The notes beneath the pieces were generated by a model, which was given only the letters and a program-made list of their open reading frames with translations, was not told the DNA's origin and did no database searches. Positions 8,111 to 15,134 of a stretch of 36,895 nucleotides of DNA are shown here, one piece after another. Position 1 is the stretch's first letter. Every line of letters begins with the position of its first letter. Location of the stretch: contig JAFGFC010000172.1 of the NCBI GenBank assembly GCA_016931325.1, positions 1 through 36,895 on the forward strand, in the 5' to 3' direction. The position numbers were made by a program, and so were the translations under genes. This DNA comes from Spirochaetota bacterium (lineage in GTDB: Bacteria > Spirochaetota > JAHITG01 > JAFGFC01).

Positions 8111-8224
8111 TTAACCATCCTGTTTAATAAATTCCATTATTCTTTCTATATCCTTTCTGTGGCTGGAATGAGGATAAAGTTTTAATGACCTGTCCCACAA
8201 TTTCAAGAGACGTATTTTTTCCAT
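8111..8224 (-). CDS. Small hypothetical protein, 37 aa
   Basis: The minus strand from ATG at 8224 encodes 37 residues, starting MEKIRLLKLWDRSLKLYPHS and ending SHRKDIERIMEFIKQDG, with TAA at 8111-8113. A near-perfect GGAGG sits 5 bases before the ATG. It precedes the 45-codon gene by 28 bases, so the two and the methyltransferase could be one transcript. I recognise no family. The Trp/Tyr/His-rich centre and helical ends argue against random sequence only weakly; the ribosome-binding site is the main support. Confidence 0.5.
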   Translation of the reverse strand: MEKIRLLKLWDRSLKLYPHSSHRKDIERIMEFIKQDG

Positions 8225-8237
8225 AAAATCCTCCCAA

Positions 8238-8325
8238 CATTTAGTTTTTAGATTTTAGTGTTTAGAATTTAGTTTGATTTGTCAGAGTTCCTAAACTAAA
8301 AACTAAAACCTAATTACCAAAACCT
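8238..8325. repeat. Degenerate heptanucleotide tract with inverted arms
   Basis: On the left, 8238-8272 divides into five consecutive 7-mers all ending TTAG (CATTTAG, TTTTTAG, ATTTTAG, TGTTTAG, AATTTAG). On the right, 8291-8325 divides into five 7-mers of the complementary type (CTAAACT, AAAAACT, AAAACCT, AATTACC, AAAACCT). The arms include a perfect 12-bp inverted repeat (8240-8251 with 8296-8307). The tract fills the gap between the 37-aa gene and der. Confidence 0.7.
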
Positions 8326-8344
8326 AATAAAAGTATCGGTAAAA

Positions 8345-9661
8345 TTATTTTTTCTTGAATTTCAAATTAACGGGAGAGCCTTCAAAGTTAAAACGTTCAC
8401 GGAGTTTATTTATAAGAAATCGTTCATAATTACTTTTTATCTTGTTTGGTTTATTTGTGAAAAAAACAAATAAAGGCGGTCTTTCCTTTACCTGTGTCCC
8501 GTAGAAGATCTTGATCATACCCCCGGCCCCCGGAGGAGAATACTTGTTCAGGATATTATGGATAAACAGATTTAATTCGTTGGTTGGGACGCGCAAAGAA
8601 TAATTAGTGTAAACCTCCAGAGCCTTTGGCAGGATCCTGGCTATTCTTATTCCCGTTTTCGCTGAGGCAAAGATAAAAGGCAGATGAGAAATGACAGGCA
8701 GACGAAGTTTCATGCTCTTTTCATAATCGGACGGGGATGCCTTGGGTGACATCAGGTCCCATTTATTAATGATGACCACTGCGCTTTTTCGGGATTCATA
8801 AATAAGATATAGTATTTTCTTATCCTGTATGCTGATTCCCTCGTCAGCTGATATGATCACCAGGACAACATCAGCCCTTTTTATGCTTTTAATAGCGCGG
8901 TTTACACTGTAATACTCGACATCCTGGCTGACCTTGGATTTTCTCCTGATACCGGCTGTATCGATCAGGGTGATCGATTTTCCATCATGCTCCATGGTGA
9001 CATCCAGGCTATCGCGGGTTGTCCCCGGGATTTCTGTGACAAGACTGCGGTCAGCATTTAAAATTTTGTTGAGGATGGAAGATTTTCCAACATTGGGTTT
9101 ACCCACGATGGCCATTTTGATCGTTTCCTCTGTTTCTTCTTCAAGAATGGTCTCTTTGCAATTATCTAAAATAGCCTCAAAAAGAGCGTTGAAATTTTTT
9201 CTGTGAGTGGCTGAGACAGGAATAATAGTATCAAATCCAAGTTGATAGAATTCCGCAAAAAATTCCGTTTTTATGATATTTTCGGACTGATCGACCTTAT
9301 TGATCACCACGAGACATTTTTTATTTCTTTTTCGGATAATGCGGGAAATTTCTTCATCCATGGGCGTGATCCCAGACGTGTCGACAATAAAAAGAACAAG
9401 CGAAGCTTTATCGATTATATTCATGCTTCTCAGAGAGACAATATACTCCATATCATTTTTATTTTTATCCTGAGTTATCCCGCCTGTATCAATAAGATTA
9501 AACAACTTGCCATCAATAGGGATCTCCTTTTCTATATAATCTCTCGTAACCCCCGGCTGGCTTGAGACAATGGCTATTTTTTTTCTGACAAGGGCATTGA
9601 ATAAGGTTGATTTACCGACGTTCTGTCTTCCTATGATCATAATATTGGGCGGTTTCTTCAT
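8345..9661 (-). CDS. der: Ribosome-assembly GTPase Der (EngA)
   Basis: The protein has two tandem GTPase domains and a C-terminal KH-like domain. GD1 has G1 GRQNVGKSTLFN, G3 DTGGIT and G4 NKVD. GD2 has G1 GKPNVGKSSILN, G3 DTAGIRRKSKV and G4 NKWD. Der binds the 50S subunit precursor and is needed for large-subunit maturation. I chose the ATG at 9661 (438 residues, beginning MKKPPNIMIIGR), which is the family length. An in-frame extension to 9775 would add 38 residues without homology and run into the palindrome array. The -10 box of a TTGACT/TAATCT promoter ends 8 bases before this ATG and no Shine-Dalgarno is seen, suggesting leaderless translation. Confidence 0.95.
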   Translation of the reverse strand: MKKPPNIMIIGRQNVGKSTLFNALVRKKIAIVSSQPGVTRDYIEKEIPIDGKLFNLIDTGGITQDKNKNDMEYIVSLRSMNIIDKASLVLFIVDTSGITPMDEEISRIIRKRNKKCLVVINKVDQSENIIKTEFFAEFYQLGFDTIIPVSATHRKNFNALFEAILDNCKETILEEETEETIKMAIVGKPNVGKSSILNKILNADRSLVTEIPGTTRDSLDVTMEHDGKSITLIDTAGIRRKSKVSQDVEYYSVNRAIKSIKRADVVLVIISADEGISIQDKKILYLIYESRKSAVVIINKWDLMSPKASPSDYEKSMKLRLPVISHLPFIFASAKTGIRIARILPKALEVYTNYSLRVPTNELNLFIHNILNKYSPPGAGGMIKIFYGTQVKERPPLFVFFTNKPNKIKSNYERFLINKLRERFNFEGSPVNLKFKKK

Positions 9662-9669
9662 AACCCTAA

Positions 9670-9697
9670 AGATTACATTATTCGGGTTCGAAGTCAA
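9670..9697 (-). promoter_or_regulatory. Candidate sigma-70 promoter of der (leaderless)
   Basis: On the minus strand, TTGACT (9697-9692) and TAATCT (9675-9670) are 16 bases apart. The expected start near 9663 is 2 bases before the der ATG. Confidence 0.5.
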
Positions 9698-9718
9698 ACA
9701 CAATTTACGTTCGATGTT

Positions 9719-10072
9719 CAACACACAGGAAGCGTGTTGGGTCAAATCCAACATGGAATGTAAGGATTTGACCACGGTGGTTGAATCCTATCCATCTTTG
9801 TCCCGTGAAATCGTTAAACGATTTCCGGCCCTGAGAAAATCACCCTTAGGAATCGCTAAAGCGATTCCAAGGGCAAAGTCCTGGGAATTTCTCTTTAGAG
9901 AAATTCCACAGGGAAGATTTTCCAGGACAAAGTCTCCCTAGAAATTTTCTGCAGGACAATTTCAGGGACTAAATCCCGGGGATTTTTTAAAAATCCCACG
10001 GGGCCTGAAATCCCTTTGGGATTTCTAGGGAGATTAAATCTCCCTAGGAATTGTCAAGGACAATTCCTAGGG
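9719..10072. repeat. Array of clustered short palindromes (largest copy)
   Basis: This non-coding stretch between der and tRNA-Cys is packed with dyads. Perfect arms are at 9741-9749/9764-9772 (9 bp), 9807-9825 (9 bp, 1-nt loop), 9849-9868 (9 bp, 2-nt loop, plus outer CCCTT/AAGGG), 9884-9907 (11 bp, 2-nt loop), 9979-9997 (9 bp), 10007-10025 (8 bp), 10026-10046 (10 bp) and 10042-10072 (14 bp, 3-nt loop). Stem sequences differ from one to the next while pairing is kept. The segment at 10018-10052 recurs with one mismatch at 21829-21863, which marks it as a dispersed repeat. No credible gene is present on either strand. Confidence 0.85.
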
Positions 10073-10121
10073 ATGGGTCGTCGAACGAAAGACTTACAGA
10101 AAGTCGGTGATTTTGTTTTTA

Positions 10122-10150
10122 TTGACATTTTTGTCTCTTAATATTATATT
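10122..10150 (+). promoter_or_regulatory. Sigma-70 promoter of tRNA-Cys
   Basis: A consensus TTGACA at 10122-10127 and TATATT at 10145-10150 are separated by exactly 17 bases. The predicted start near 10157 is 7 bases before the mature tRNA. Confidence 0.8.
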
Positions 10151-10163
10151 ACGCATTGATATC

Positions 10164-10236
10164 GGCGGTGTACCCAAATGGCTAAGGGAGCGGTCTGCAA
10201 AACCGCGATTTGCCGGTTCGATTCCGGCCGCCGCCT
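10164..10236 (+). tRNA. tRNA-Cys (anticodon GCA)
   Basis: The cloverleaf folds fully. The acceptor GGCGGTG (10164-10170) pairs with CGCCGCC (10229-10235) with one G-U. The anticodon stem GCGGT/ACCGC frames the loop CTGCAAA with anticodon GCA. The T arm is GCCGG-TTCGATT-CCGGC (10212-10228). The discriminator is U (10236), as expected for tRNA-Cys. CCA is not encoded. Confidence 0.96.
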
Positions 10237-10239
10237 ATA

Positions 10240-10264
10240 GGATGCCCTCCCTGAGAGGGCATCC
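10240..10264 (+). terminator. Strong hairpin after tRNA-Cys
   Basis: A perfect 10-bp stem GGATGCCCTC (10240-10249) / GAGGGCATCC (10255-10264) with a 5-base loop begins 3 bases after the tRNA. It lacks a T-run, so it may be a processing or attenuating hairpin and not a full intrinsic terminator. The direct repeat GTTAGTAAT follows at 10278 and 10289, and a CGAGC/GCTCG dyad lies near 10298-10313, before birA. Confidence 0.5.
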
Positions 10265-10348
10265 CGGCTTATTGGCAGTTAGTAATTGGTTAGTAATCGA
10301 GCTTTACGGCTCGGTTGCTTCGCAAAAAGTCCCAGGCTCGGAAAAAAT

Positions 10349-11116
10349 ATGCCTCAGCCATTGAATTATAAATTTCTTAAAAAATTTATCAAAGAAAATT
10401 CACATCTTTTCAAAGAACTTGTCTATTATCCGATAATCGATTCCACCAACTCTGAGGCTTTTCGGATCGCGGATAAACACAATGATAATTTTATTATTAT
10501 TACGGATTCACAAAGCCGGGGAAGAGGACGTTTCCAAAGAAAATGGGTATCCCCTGAGAATGAAAATCTTTATTTTTCACTTGTCATGAAAAATGACCGT
10601 CTTTTTTCTGATGGACTGATGATAATGGCCGTAAGCAATGCTGTTATAAAAACATTAAATAAATATAAAATTCAATCACTGATTAAATGGCCCAATGATA
10701 TCATCATCAAGGATAGAAAGGTCTGTGGAATATTATTCGAGCAAAAAGTAAAAGGAAATCAAAAGGAATATGCGGTAATAGGGATAGGGCTCAATGTTTT
10801 TACGGATTTTAGCCGGGTAAAGGCATTGCATGAAATTGCCACCAGTATGATATTGTATCATAACGATCTAAGACGGGAAGAGATTTTTATTGATCTTGTC
10901 AAAAAGATAGAAGACGAGTTCAATGATCTGATCGTTTCACAGGGTACTGTAACTTTTTATCTGGATCATCTATACAAATTCGGTAAGAAAATAAAATTTA
11001 AAACAAAGCGGCAGATCATCCAGGGTGTTTTGCACAGTATCGACGAGAACGGACATATCCTTATAAAGACAGAGACAGGAGTAAAAGAATTTCCCAGCGG
11101 AGAAATTATCGAATAA
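10349..11116 (+). CDS. birA: Biotin--[acetyl-CoA-carboxylase] ligase BirA (monofunctional, no repressor domain)
   Basis: This 255-residue protein has the catalytic core of biotin protein ligase: DSTNSEAF (from D31), the adenylate-binding loop SRGRGRFQRKW, ENLYFSLV, KWPNDIIIKDRKVCGILFE, and GIGLNV, then an SH3-like C-terminal domain ending VKEFPSGEI. The enzyme makes biotinyl-AMP and attaches biotin to the carboxylase carrier protein. It lacks the N-terminal helix-turn-helix of E. coli BirA, so it is the class I, non-regulatory form. The start at 10349 (MPQPLNYKFLK) is preferred. An upstream in-frame ATG at 10286 would add residues encoded by the post-tRNA hairpin region. Transcription probably comes through tRNA-Cys. 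The 3' end is 9 bases from the convergent xseA. Confidence 0.92.
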   Translation: MPQPLNYKFLKKFIKENSHLFKELVYYPIIDSTNSEAFRIADKHNDNFIIITDSQSRGRGRFQRKWVSPENENLYFSLVMKNDRLFSDGLMIMAVSNAVIKTLNKYKIQSLIKWPNDIIIKDRKVCGILFEQKVKGNQKEYAVIGIGLNVFTDFSRVKALHEIATSMILYHNDLRREEIFIDLVKKIEDEFNDLIVSQGTVTFYLDHLYKFGKKIKFKTKRQIIQGVLHSIDENGHILIKTETGVKEFPSGEIIE

Positions 11117-11125
11117 TTCGAATTG

Positions 11126-12319
11126 TTATCCCTCTTTTATAACCCGGCAGAAGATCTCTCCGTTGGCGAGTTTGATCTTCAAGCGGTCTTCCGGCTCTAC
11201 ATCGCGCGTATTCTTAACGATCAGGTTTTCCGGCAACTTGTAAGTAATGCTGTAACCCCGGCTTAAGATTGAAAAAGGATTTAAAAGGTTCAACTTGTTC
11301 AATATCCCTGAAAATCTGTTCTTTTCTGCGGTAATGGCGTTAAAGGCCATATGTTTGAAATCCTTTAACAGATGTTCCAATTGATTCTTTCTGGTTATGA
11401 TCATTCCGGAAGCATTGTTTCTGAAGCGTTCCAGTATATAATCGAATCCCATCTGATGCTGGTTCAGGGTATTTCTCAGAGATTCTTTGATCTTTCTGGA
11501 CGCCTCCTCGATCGAGTTTATGACATCCTCTTTTTTCTTGATGACCAGTTCAGCAGCAGCCGAGGGAGTGGGAGCGCGGAGGTCAGAGACAAAATCAGCA
11601 ATGGTAAAATCAACTTCATGCCCGACAGCCGAGATGACAGGGATCTTTGATTGAAAAATAGCCCGGGCCACTGATTCCTCATTAAAAGGCCAGAGGTCCT
11701 CGATACTGCCTCCGCCTCTGCCTGCAATGATCACGTCAACAGGAAAAAGAGTATTGAACAATTCGATTCCTTTCACAATGGTCGGAGCCGCTTCCTCTCC
11801 CTGTACTACAGCCGGATAGACAAGTATATAAACGGTGGCAAACCGGCGGTTAATCACATTCAGGATATCCTTTAAAGCCGCTCCTGTCGGAGAGGTAATA
11901 ATACCGATACGCTGAGGATAGGCAGGTATGGGTTTTTTATATTTTGCATCGAACAGCCCTTCTTTCTGCAGTTTGGCTTTCAACTGCTCAAAAGCCAGCT
12001 GCAGGGCCCCTTTCCCTTCTGGTTCAATAGATTCAACTACTAGCTGGTATTGGCCTCCTTTTACATAAACATCTAATTTTCCGAAGGCAACAACTTTCGT
12101 ACCATTTTCCAGTTTGAATTTTATTGTTTGAAATTGTCCTTTATAGATAATACCACTGAGAAGAGCCTTTTCATCCTTGAGTGAAAAGTAACAATGCCCC
12201 TGTGAGGAGATCTTAACATTGGAAAGTTCTCCCTGTACAAAAATATCCCCATAGCGGTTCTTGATCAGATTTTTTATTTCTGCGTTTATTTCGCTGACTG
12301 AATATATTTTCTTATCCAT
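11126..12319 (-). CDS. xseA: Exodeoxyribonuclease VII large subunit XseA
   Basis: The protein begins with an OB-fold (about 5-100, YSVSEINAEIKNLI...VQGELSNVKISSQGHCYFSLKD). It continues with the conserved catalytic region (RIGIITSPTGAALKDI, AGRGGGSIEDLWPFNEE, SAVGHEVDFTIADFVSD, RAPTPSAAAEL), a long coiled coil, and a C-terminal YSI tail. With the small subunit XseB it degrades single-stranded DNA from both ends. I chose ATG at 12319 (397 residues); a GTG at 12334 would add five residues. Neither has a clear Shine-Dalgarno. xseB is not adjacent. Length matches the shorter Gram-positive/spirochaete forms and not the 456-residue E. coli form. Confidence 0.93.
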   Translation of the reverse strand: MDKKIYSVSEINAEIKNLIKNRYGDIFVQGELSNVKISSQGHCYFSLKDEKALLSGIIYKGQFQTIKFKLENGTKVVAFGKLDVYVKGGQYQLVVESIEPEGKGALQLAFEQLKAKLQKEGLFDAKYKKPIPAYPQRIGIITSPTGAALKDILNVINRRFATVYILVYPAVVQGEEAAPTIVKGIELFNTLFPVDVIIAGRGGGSIEDLWPFNEESVARAIFQSKIPVISAVGHEVDFTIADFVSDLRAPTPSAAAELVIKKKEDVINSIEEASRKIKESLRNTLNQHQMGFDYILERFRNNASGMIITRKNQLEHLLKDFKHMAFNAITAEKNRFSGILNKLNLLNPFSILSRGYSITYKLPENLIVKNTRDVEPEDRLKIKLANGEIFCRVIKEG

Positions 12320-12354
12320 TGTTATATTTAACACTGATTGATTATCAATTATCC

Positions 12355-12382
12355 TTGGAACTTGGAACGTAGTACCTAGTAC
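12355..12382. repeat. Degenerate heptanucleotide tract between argS and xseA
   Basis: Four consecutive 7-mers, TTGGAAC, TTGGAAC, GTAGTAC and CTAGTAC, all end in AC and fill much of the 66-base gap. The organisation is like that at 8238-8325 and 33211-33238, though the unit differs. Confidence 0.6.
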
Positions 12383-12385
12383 TTT

Positions 12386-14071
12386 TTACATCTTCTCCGG
12401 GGCTTTTATTCCGATAAGGTCCAGGGCTATCTTCAGGATGATCTTTATGCATTCAACGAGATAAAGCCTGGCCAGGGTGAGCGATTTATTCTTGGTCAGA
12501 ACTCGATGTTCTGTATAGAATTTATGAAACAACTGGGCAATAGTCAAAAGGTAACCGGTTATAAGACCGGGTTGAAATTTTAAAGCGGCCTCTCTAATTG
12601 TATCTGGAAAGTCTATCAATTTTTTTATCAGATCGATCTCTTCTTTGTTCTCGGCTAAGAGATCGAGTTTTATCTTTGACCTGTCTTTTGGTAATTTGGC
12701 TTTCTGAGATTCAGCCTGTTTGAAAATACTGCAGATGCGGGCATGAGCATACTGGACATAAAAAACAGGATTTTCGTCACTTTGCTTGCGGGCCAGTTCC
12801 ATATCAAAATCAAGATGGCTGTTGAGTGTGCGGTGAAGAAAGAAAAACCTGGCCGCATCCTTGCCGATATCCTTTAAAAGGTCTCGCATGAGAACGAAAT
12901 TTCCCGCTCGCTTGGACATCTGGATCTTTTCATTCTTTTCCAGCAGATTGACCTGCTGGACAATAAAGACCTGAAAAGAGTCTTCTGTGAATCCCATGGA
13001 TTGAAGCACACCTTTCATGCGCGGGATATAGCCATGATGGTCCGGTCCCCAGAGATCAATGACCTGTGTGAACCCACGGCGGAATTTATCAAGATGATAG
13101 GCGCTGTCAACACAAAAATAAGTCGGTGTCCCGTCTTCTCTGACCATCACCCTGTCTTTTTCATCTCCAAATGAGGTTGAACGGAAATAGACCTTGCCTT
13201 CATTATCGTAAAGGGCACCTTTCTTTTTTAAAAGGTCCAGAACTTCATCAATGGCCTTGCTTTTCCTCAGCCTGTTTTCACTGTACCAGTTATCAAATTC
13301 AACCTGAAACGCTTTCAGGTCCTTTTTCTGGGATTTCACTATGCTTTTCACCGTGTAATCACGTATCATTTCAATCGATTCTTTTTCATTAAGATTTTTT
13401 ATTTTTTTATAAAAGGATTTGTCTTTCATGATCTCGGTGGCCACATCGATAAGATATTCGCCCTGATAACAGTCTTCAGGTAATTTTACCCTTTTCCCTG
13501 ATCGTTGTTTCATGCGGTAAAGCACGGATTTACCCAGCAGATCAACCTGACCGCCGGCATCGTTGATATAATACTCTTTAAAGACGTTCTTTCCCCTGAA
13601 TTGCAGAATATTTCCCAGAGCATCTCCCACGGAAGCCGCTCGGGCCGAGACAACGTTGAGAGGGCCCGTCGGATTGGCTGAAACAAATTCCAGAATGATC
13701 TTATCTTCCCTGTCTTTATCCGCCTTGCCGTAATTTCCTTTTTGAGATGATATTTCTTGCAGTTCTTTTAAAAGGAATTTCCTGGAAAGAAAGAAATTGA
13801 TAAAACCCGGAGGGACCAGGTCAATTTTTTTAAAGAAAAATCTGTTAATCTTGTTAAGGGTTTCTAATAGATCCCGGGCCACGTGGAAGGGATTGATATT
13901 CATGCTCCTGGCCAGATTGAAGGCAACAGGCGTGGAGTAGTCACCATATTTTTCTTCTTTTGGGATCTCGATCTCTATATCGAGACCATCCAGGGAGAAA
14001 TTATACTTGGATGAGATCTTTTTTAGACCGCTTTTCGTGATCTCTTTGATTCTTTCAATAACTGTTTTCAT
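12386..14071 (-). CDS. argS: Arginyl-tRNA synthetase
   Basis: This 561-residue class I synthetase charges tRNA-Arg. It has the N-terminal Add-1 tRNA-recognition domain (about 1-100), the catalytic core with ANPTGPLNVVSARAASVGD (about 132-150), the KYGDY block near 41-45, HHGYIPRMKG, the KMSKS-equivalent IQMSKRAGNF and a C-terminal DALR anticodon-binding domain ending ALDLIGIKAPEKM, where the terminal Met is typical. The HIGH motif is replaced by NVVS, a change I associate with spirochaete-type ArgS; the surrounding residues are conserved, so it is probably active. A TATAAT at 14092-14097 next to a long inverted repeat is a likely promoter. Confidence 0.94.
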   Translation of the reverse strand: MKTVIERIKEITKSGLKKISSKYNFSLDGLDIEIEIPKEEKYGDYSTPVAFNLARSMNINPFHVARDLLETLNKINRFFFKKIDLVPPGFINFFLSRKFLLKELQEISSQKGNYGKADKDREDKIILEFVSANPTGPLNVVSARAASVGDALGNILQFRGKNVFKEYYINDAGGQVDLLGKSVLYRMKQRSGKRVKLPEDCYQGEYLIDVATEIMKDKSFYKKIKNLNEKESIEMIRDYTVKSIVKSQKKDLKAFQVEFDNWYSENRLRKSKAIDEVLDLLKKKGALYDNEGKVYFRSTSFGDEKDRVMVREDGTPTYFCVDSAYHLDKFRRGFTQVIDLWGPDHHGYIPRMKGVLQSMGFTEDSFQVFIVQQVNLLEKNEKIQMSKRAGNFVLMRDLLKDIGKDAARFFFLHRTLNSHLDFDMELARKQSDENPVFYVQYAHARICSIFKQAESQKAKLPKDRSKIKLDLLAENKEEIDLIKKLIDFPDTIREAALKFQPGLITGYLLTIAQLFHKFYTEHRVLTKNKSLTLARLYLVECIKIILKIALDLIGIKAPEKM

Positions 14072-14091
14072 TTTTTGACGCTATCTTCAAT

Positions 14092-14120
14092 ATTATATTT
14101 TCCTGACGGTAAGTTCTTAA
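14092..14120 (-). promoter_or_regulatory. Candidate argS promoter overlapping a dyad
   Basis: On the minus strand a perfect TATAAT (14097-14092) has TTAAGA 17 bases upstream (14120-14115). The -35 lies inside an arm of the inverted repeat at 14098-14178. The predicted leader is about 13-14 bases. Confidence 0.45.
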
Positions 14121-14178
14121 CGTATATGGCCTCATTCGAATCCATGGGGGCCATACCCGTTAAGGGTAAACAGGAAAA
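14098..14178. repeat. 81-bp interrupted inverted repeat upstream of argS
   Basis: Three blocks pair in order: TTTTCCTG (14098-14105) with CAGGAAAA (14171-14178), TTAACG (14117-14122) with CGTTAA (14158-14163), and TATGGCC (14125-14131) with GGCCATA (14149-14155). The central loop is 17 bases. There is no T-run at either end, so a simple terminator is unlikely. An operator or mobile-repeat remnant is possible. Confidence 0.65.
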
Positions 14179-14183
14179 CTATT

Positions 14184-15134
14184 TTATTTCTCTTTAATAA
14201 GAGGTATAAAGATCTTCTGTCCGGGATAGATCAGATTAGGGTCTTTTATCTTTTTCCCGTTTGTCTGGTATAATCCGACCCAATTATAAGGATTTTTCAT
14301 ATATTTTTCCGATAGAGCCCAGAGCGTATCATTTTTCTTTATCGTATAAAGGATCAATTGCACCTCGGCTGTTTTATTCCTTTTTTTCAACGAAGGGGCG
14401 ATCATTTTTTCGATCCGTTTTTTAAGGATCCCCTCCATGGTTTGAAGTTTTTTTAATGACTTTTCCTGAGATTTCTTCATGGTTAATAACTGGTCTTTTA
14501 ATGATGAGACAACTTCCTTGTTGTATTCCTCTGTCCTGTCGAGAACCTGCTGAAATTTCGTATCAACGATCTCTGTAATGCCCTCATGGGTCAGCCCTTT
14601 TTCATTAAGATATTTTTGAGTGGTGTTGTTAAAGTAATGTTTTACGTATTTACTTTTCATGAATTGTATACCTATGATGCTGAATAAAGCGAGATTCAGA
14701 ATGGTAAATACAATAAACAGGATAATGATCTTTTTAAAAACTAATCCTTCCTTTAATTCTGGTGTTTCCACTTTGGCCTCTTTAATATCTAATATTTTTA
14801 TATGGTCTGATGATGGCTGGGTTTTTTTACCTGTCACGGCCGGTTTTACAATTGACGGTTTGGGCCGATTAATACTTTTGGAAGGCCTTGAGGAAGTAAA
14901 ATGGGGAGTGATGGTTTGAGGAACAGTTTCCATCTCGCCTGTTGTCTTGTTTTTCATTAATCTGGATTTGATCACAGCCCCTTCAAAAGATCCGAACTTG
15001 GGGAGGCTGACCTTTTCATTCCGGGAAAGACCCAGTTTGAGGGTAGAAAAAAAGGATTCAATGAATTGAGCGGCCATTTCAGGTTCAAGATTTTCATTTT
15101 TAGCAAATTTTAATACAAGCTGTTCTCTGATCAT
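14184..15134 (-). CDS. Membrane-anchored HU-like / LysM fusion protein
   Basis: The 316 residues carry four parts. Residues 1-86 match the HU/IHF fold (MIREQLVLKFAKNENLEPEM..., LPKFGSFEGAVIKSR, KNKTTGEMETVPQTI as beta arm, HFTSSRPSK end). A linker follows (87-130). A single membrane segment spans about 136-158 (IIILFIVFTILNLALFSIIG). Then come a coiled-coil-prone stretch (about 185-250) and a C-terminal LysM domain (about 261-312, YTIKKNDTLWALSEKYMKNP...LIYPGQKIFIPL). HU binds DNA and LysM binds peptidoglycan, so the protein could link nucleoid and wall across the inner membrane. This is inference. Its start overlaps the stop of the small HU gene (ATGA). Confidence 0.78.
   Translation of the reverse strand: MIREQLVLKFAKNENLEPEMAAQFIESFFSTLKLGLSRNEKVSLPKFGSFEGAVIKSRLMKNKTTGEMETVPQTITPHFTSSRPSKSINRPKPSIVKPAVTGKKTQPSSDHIKILDIKEAKVETPELKEGLVFKKIIILFIVFTILNLALFSIIGIQFMKSKYVKHYFNNTTQKYLNEKGLTHEGITEIVDTKFQQVLDRTEEYNKEVVSSLKDQLLTMKKSQEKSLKKLQTMEGILKKRIEKMIAPSLKKRNKTAEVQLILYTIKKNDTLWALSEKYMKNPYNWVGLYQTNGKKIKDPNLIYPGQKIFIPLIKEK

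Noticed and set aside
9662-9775. 38-residue N-terminal extension of Der
   Set aside because: It is absent from the family length and pattern, lies in the promoter and repeat region, and MKKPPNIMIIGR is the normal N-terminus.
9570-9941. Open frame of 123 codons on the plus strand
   Set aside because: It is antisense to the start of der and then crosses the palindrome array; no family pattern.
9719-10072. CRISPR array
   Set aside because: Units are palindromes of differing sequence with no constant repeat and no regular spacer; no cas gene is present.
10240-10264. T-box or tRNA-linked riboswitch for birA
   Set aside because: The hairpin is adjacent to the tRNA and lacks T-box features; it looks like a processing or termination stem.
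10107-10364. Open frame of 85 codons on the plus strand
   Set aside because: It covers tRNA-Cys (the GSIPAA string is a tRNA artefact) and the following hairpin; it has no homology.
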